A DNA stretch of 64,000 nt from Nitrospira sp. ND1. Lineage in GTDB: Bacteria; Nitrospirota; Nitrospiria; Nitrospirales; Nitrospiraceae. Positions within the stretch are counted from its first letter, which is position 1, and every line of letters starts with the position of its first letter. Both the position numbers and the translations under genes were made by a program. Below are positions 62,710 to 64,000 of the stretch, piece by piece. A model generated the notes under the pieces. It was not told the DNA's origin. It made no database searches and worked only from the letters and a program-made list of their open reading frames with translations. Where the stretch lies: contig NZ_FWEX01000006.1 in assembly GCF_900170025.1 (NCBI RefSeq), forward strand, positions 900,795 through 964,794, written 5' to 3'.

Positions 62710-64000
62710 TTAGGCAGATCGTGCTTCCGGCACGTCGGACTCTCGCAGTCGATCTGCCCTGACCGGAGCATGCGGCCCTGAACCTGCAGCCACCAGCCGT
62801 AGACGGCTGACATTCGCAACCGACCAGCGGGCGTACCCGCACAGCCCCCACAAGAGAATAGCTCCCATCACATAGTGAGAGAGAAACAACGTCGCGATCT
62901 GGCTGCCGGCCGCTTGATCCGGCCCTGAAAACGTTACCGGAGGAGAGATGAGCAACAGGCACAGCGTCATCCCCACCGCCCAGCCGCCATGAGTTGCAAC
63001 CGGCAGGCGGTTGCCCACATACAACGACAACGGCAGCAACAGCAGCAGGTAATAGTGGGTCCATGAAATCGGGCTGATGATCAAGGAGAGACAGAGCACC
63101 ATCGACAACTCAAGATTTGTCGTCTCTCGAACCTGCAGACCGGGACTCCGAAGAAACAGCCAACCGGACAACCCGACGAGCAAGGCCGCACAGGCCTGCC
63201 CTGCCGCCCCGACATCCCAGGGCACGGCCACAGGCTTCCAATCGTACAACCGGACACCATCCTGCAGTCGCAGCAGCAGCCCCTGCACCGATTGCACATT
63301 AAACGCGGCAATTCCCTTGTCGGACAGCGGCAGGATCACCTCCCGATACCAGGCCACGTGGCTGGCCCACCCGGCGTACCAGATCGATAGACCCGTCACG
63401 GCCAGCAGGGTCAGGCCATAGCCGAACACCGCCGCCCAACGCCGCTTGCCGAAGAAATACACCGCAAACAGCAACAGCGGCAGCTTGATGATCGCCGCCA
63501 ATGCAAAACAACCCCCTGCGCTTCGATCCCACGTTTTGTCCAGGCAGACGACCCCGGCAATCAGCAGCAACAGGGCGAAGTGGGTCAGATTGCCCTCTTT
63601 CAGGCTGTAGAGTAAGGGGCCGCTCGTCATGAACAGCGCAACGATTCCCCACCGTCTGGACGCAACCCGGTCGGTCATGGACCAGAGCAGGCCGACGCTG
63701 ATGACCAGACTGAGCAGCGACAACCCGGCGAAGAGCCAGTGGGCGTGGCGGAGGGTCAGCATCGAGAACGGGGTGAAGAGAAACGCGACGATGGGAATGT
63801 TTACAAACCCGCACACCGGCGTATCCCAACAACGCACGAACAGATGGGGGATATCTTCAAGAATGGCCCGGCCGGCCGGGTAGTAGGCGACATTGAAATC
63901 CGAGAACAGGATGGATGGCTCAGAAACTTGCCAGGCCCAAAGCACAAGACCGCCCAGGACTGCGCCCAGGATTGCGAGAAAGGGCGCTCGTGCTGAACCA
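62710..64000 (-). CDS. GT87/DUF2029-type membrane glycosyltransferase, partial
   Basis: An integral membrane protein with about ten hydrophobic segments, open at the right edge of the window: upstream of the first start codon at 63945 the frame continues (GSARAPFLAILGAVLGGLVL) without a stop to 64000. Motifs of the polyprenol-linked mannosyltransferase family GT87 are SDFNVAYYPAGRAI (acidic residue near the first helix) and SWTHYYLLLLLPL. Members transfer sugars from polyprenyl-phosphate in cell-envelope assembly. The exact substrate cannot be inferred. It is convergent with the sortase operon, so co-function is not implied. Confidence 0.82.
   Translation of the reverse strand, partial: GSARAPFLAILGAVLGGLVLWAWQVSEPSILFSDFNVAYYPAGRAILEDIPHLFVRCWDTPVCGFVNIPIVAFLFTPFSMLTLRHAHWLFAGLSLLSLVISVGLLWSMTDRVASRRWGIVALFMTSGPLLYSLKEGNLTHFALLLLIAGVVCLDKTWDRSAGGCFALAAIIKLPLLLFAVYFFGKRRWAAVFGYGLTLLAVTGLSIWYAGWASHVAWYREVILPLSDKGIAAFNVQSVQGLLLRLQDGVRLYDWKPVAVPWDVGAAGQACAALLVGLSGWLFLRSPGLQVRETTNLELSMVLCLSLIISPISWTHYYLLLLLPLSLYVGNRLPVATHGGWAVGMTLCLLLISPPVTFSGPDQAAGSQIATLFLSHYVMGAILLWGLCGYARWSVANVSRLRLVAAGSGPHAPVRADRLRESDVPEARSA

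Overview
The window is about 64 kb of gene-dense, GC-rich bacterial chromosome. The best fit is a Nitrospira-like member of the Nitrospirota. This is inferred from the combination of genes, not from a marker tree: a five-gene 2-oxoacid:ferredoxin oxidoreductase of the reductive-TCA type, a Pup/UBact-proteasome operon in a cell that also carries Gram-negative features (LPS-type outer-membrane proteins, OmpA, class GN sortase), short-form HisG, and an ilvBNC-psd-pssA-leuA cluster of the kind also seen in Deltaproteobacteria. No phage, IS transposase or CRISPR array was seen.

Layout. (1) 1-5750, minus strand: branched-chain amino acid and phosphatidylethanolamine genes ilvB-ilvN-ilvC-psd-pssA, then a T-box riboswitch (Leu specifier candidate CUC) in front of leuA, which runs off the left edge. 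(2) 6003-9294: a glutaredoxin-like gene whose 3' end overlaps the RNase P RNA gene antisense, an M48 metalloprotease, a short RNase HIII, a zinc-ribbon coiled-coil protein and a tRNA(CAU). (3) 9449-24872, minus strand: a long housekeeping block read as rho-rpmE-prfA-prmC-murA-hisG-hisD-hisB-hisH-lipoprotein-hisA-hisF-hisIE-HIT, followed by dnaG-rpoD. (4) 25385-32647, plus strand: DUF2203 and YciI-like genes, the five OFOR genes behind a strong sigma70-like promoter and closed by a terminator, tRNA-Asn, then a class II aldolase (minus) and a YheT-type hydrolase. (5) 32749-38523, minus strand: a two-gene unit with a PilZ-PilZ-acyltransferase/hydrolase-methyltransferase fusion and a histidine kinase whose 7TM sensor region is duplicated. 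(6) 39221-40857: a small lipoprotein, an internally duplicated probable outer-membrane protein and a MITE-like palindromic repeat. (7) 40860-50107, minus strand: the complete Pup/UBact-proteasome system (arc, dop, pup/ubact, prcB, prcA, pafA) preceded by an HD-domain gene, yjbQ and an htrA-type protease. (8) 50266-57517, plus strand: envelope and hypothetical genes, a TPR/Sel1 protein, a membrane-bound CHASE2-sigma54 activator and a methyltransferase. (9) 57557-64000: a secreted protein (minus), then an OmpA-domain protein, a VIT/VWA protein with an LPxTxTG-like tail and its class GN sortase, and a partial GT87-like glycosyltransferase at the right edge.

How it fits together. Regions 1, 3 and 4 are core anabolism and information processing: branched-chain amino acid synthesis with tRNA-sensed leuA, histidine synthesis, and CO2-fixing ferredoxin-dependent 2-oxoacid synthesis. 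Region 7 is a self-contained tagging, untagging and degradation pathway. Regions 5, 8 and 9 look like envelope signalling and cell-surface assembly. The most unusual items are the four-domain fusion protein and its kinase (region 5), the CHASE2-sigma54 fusion, the sortase/target pair, the UBact operon and the leuA T-box. All functional statements come from motif recognition by eye; no database search was run.
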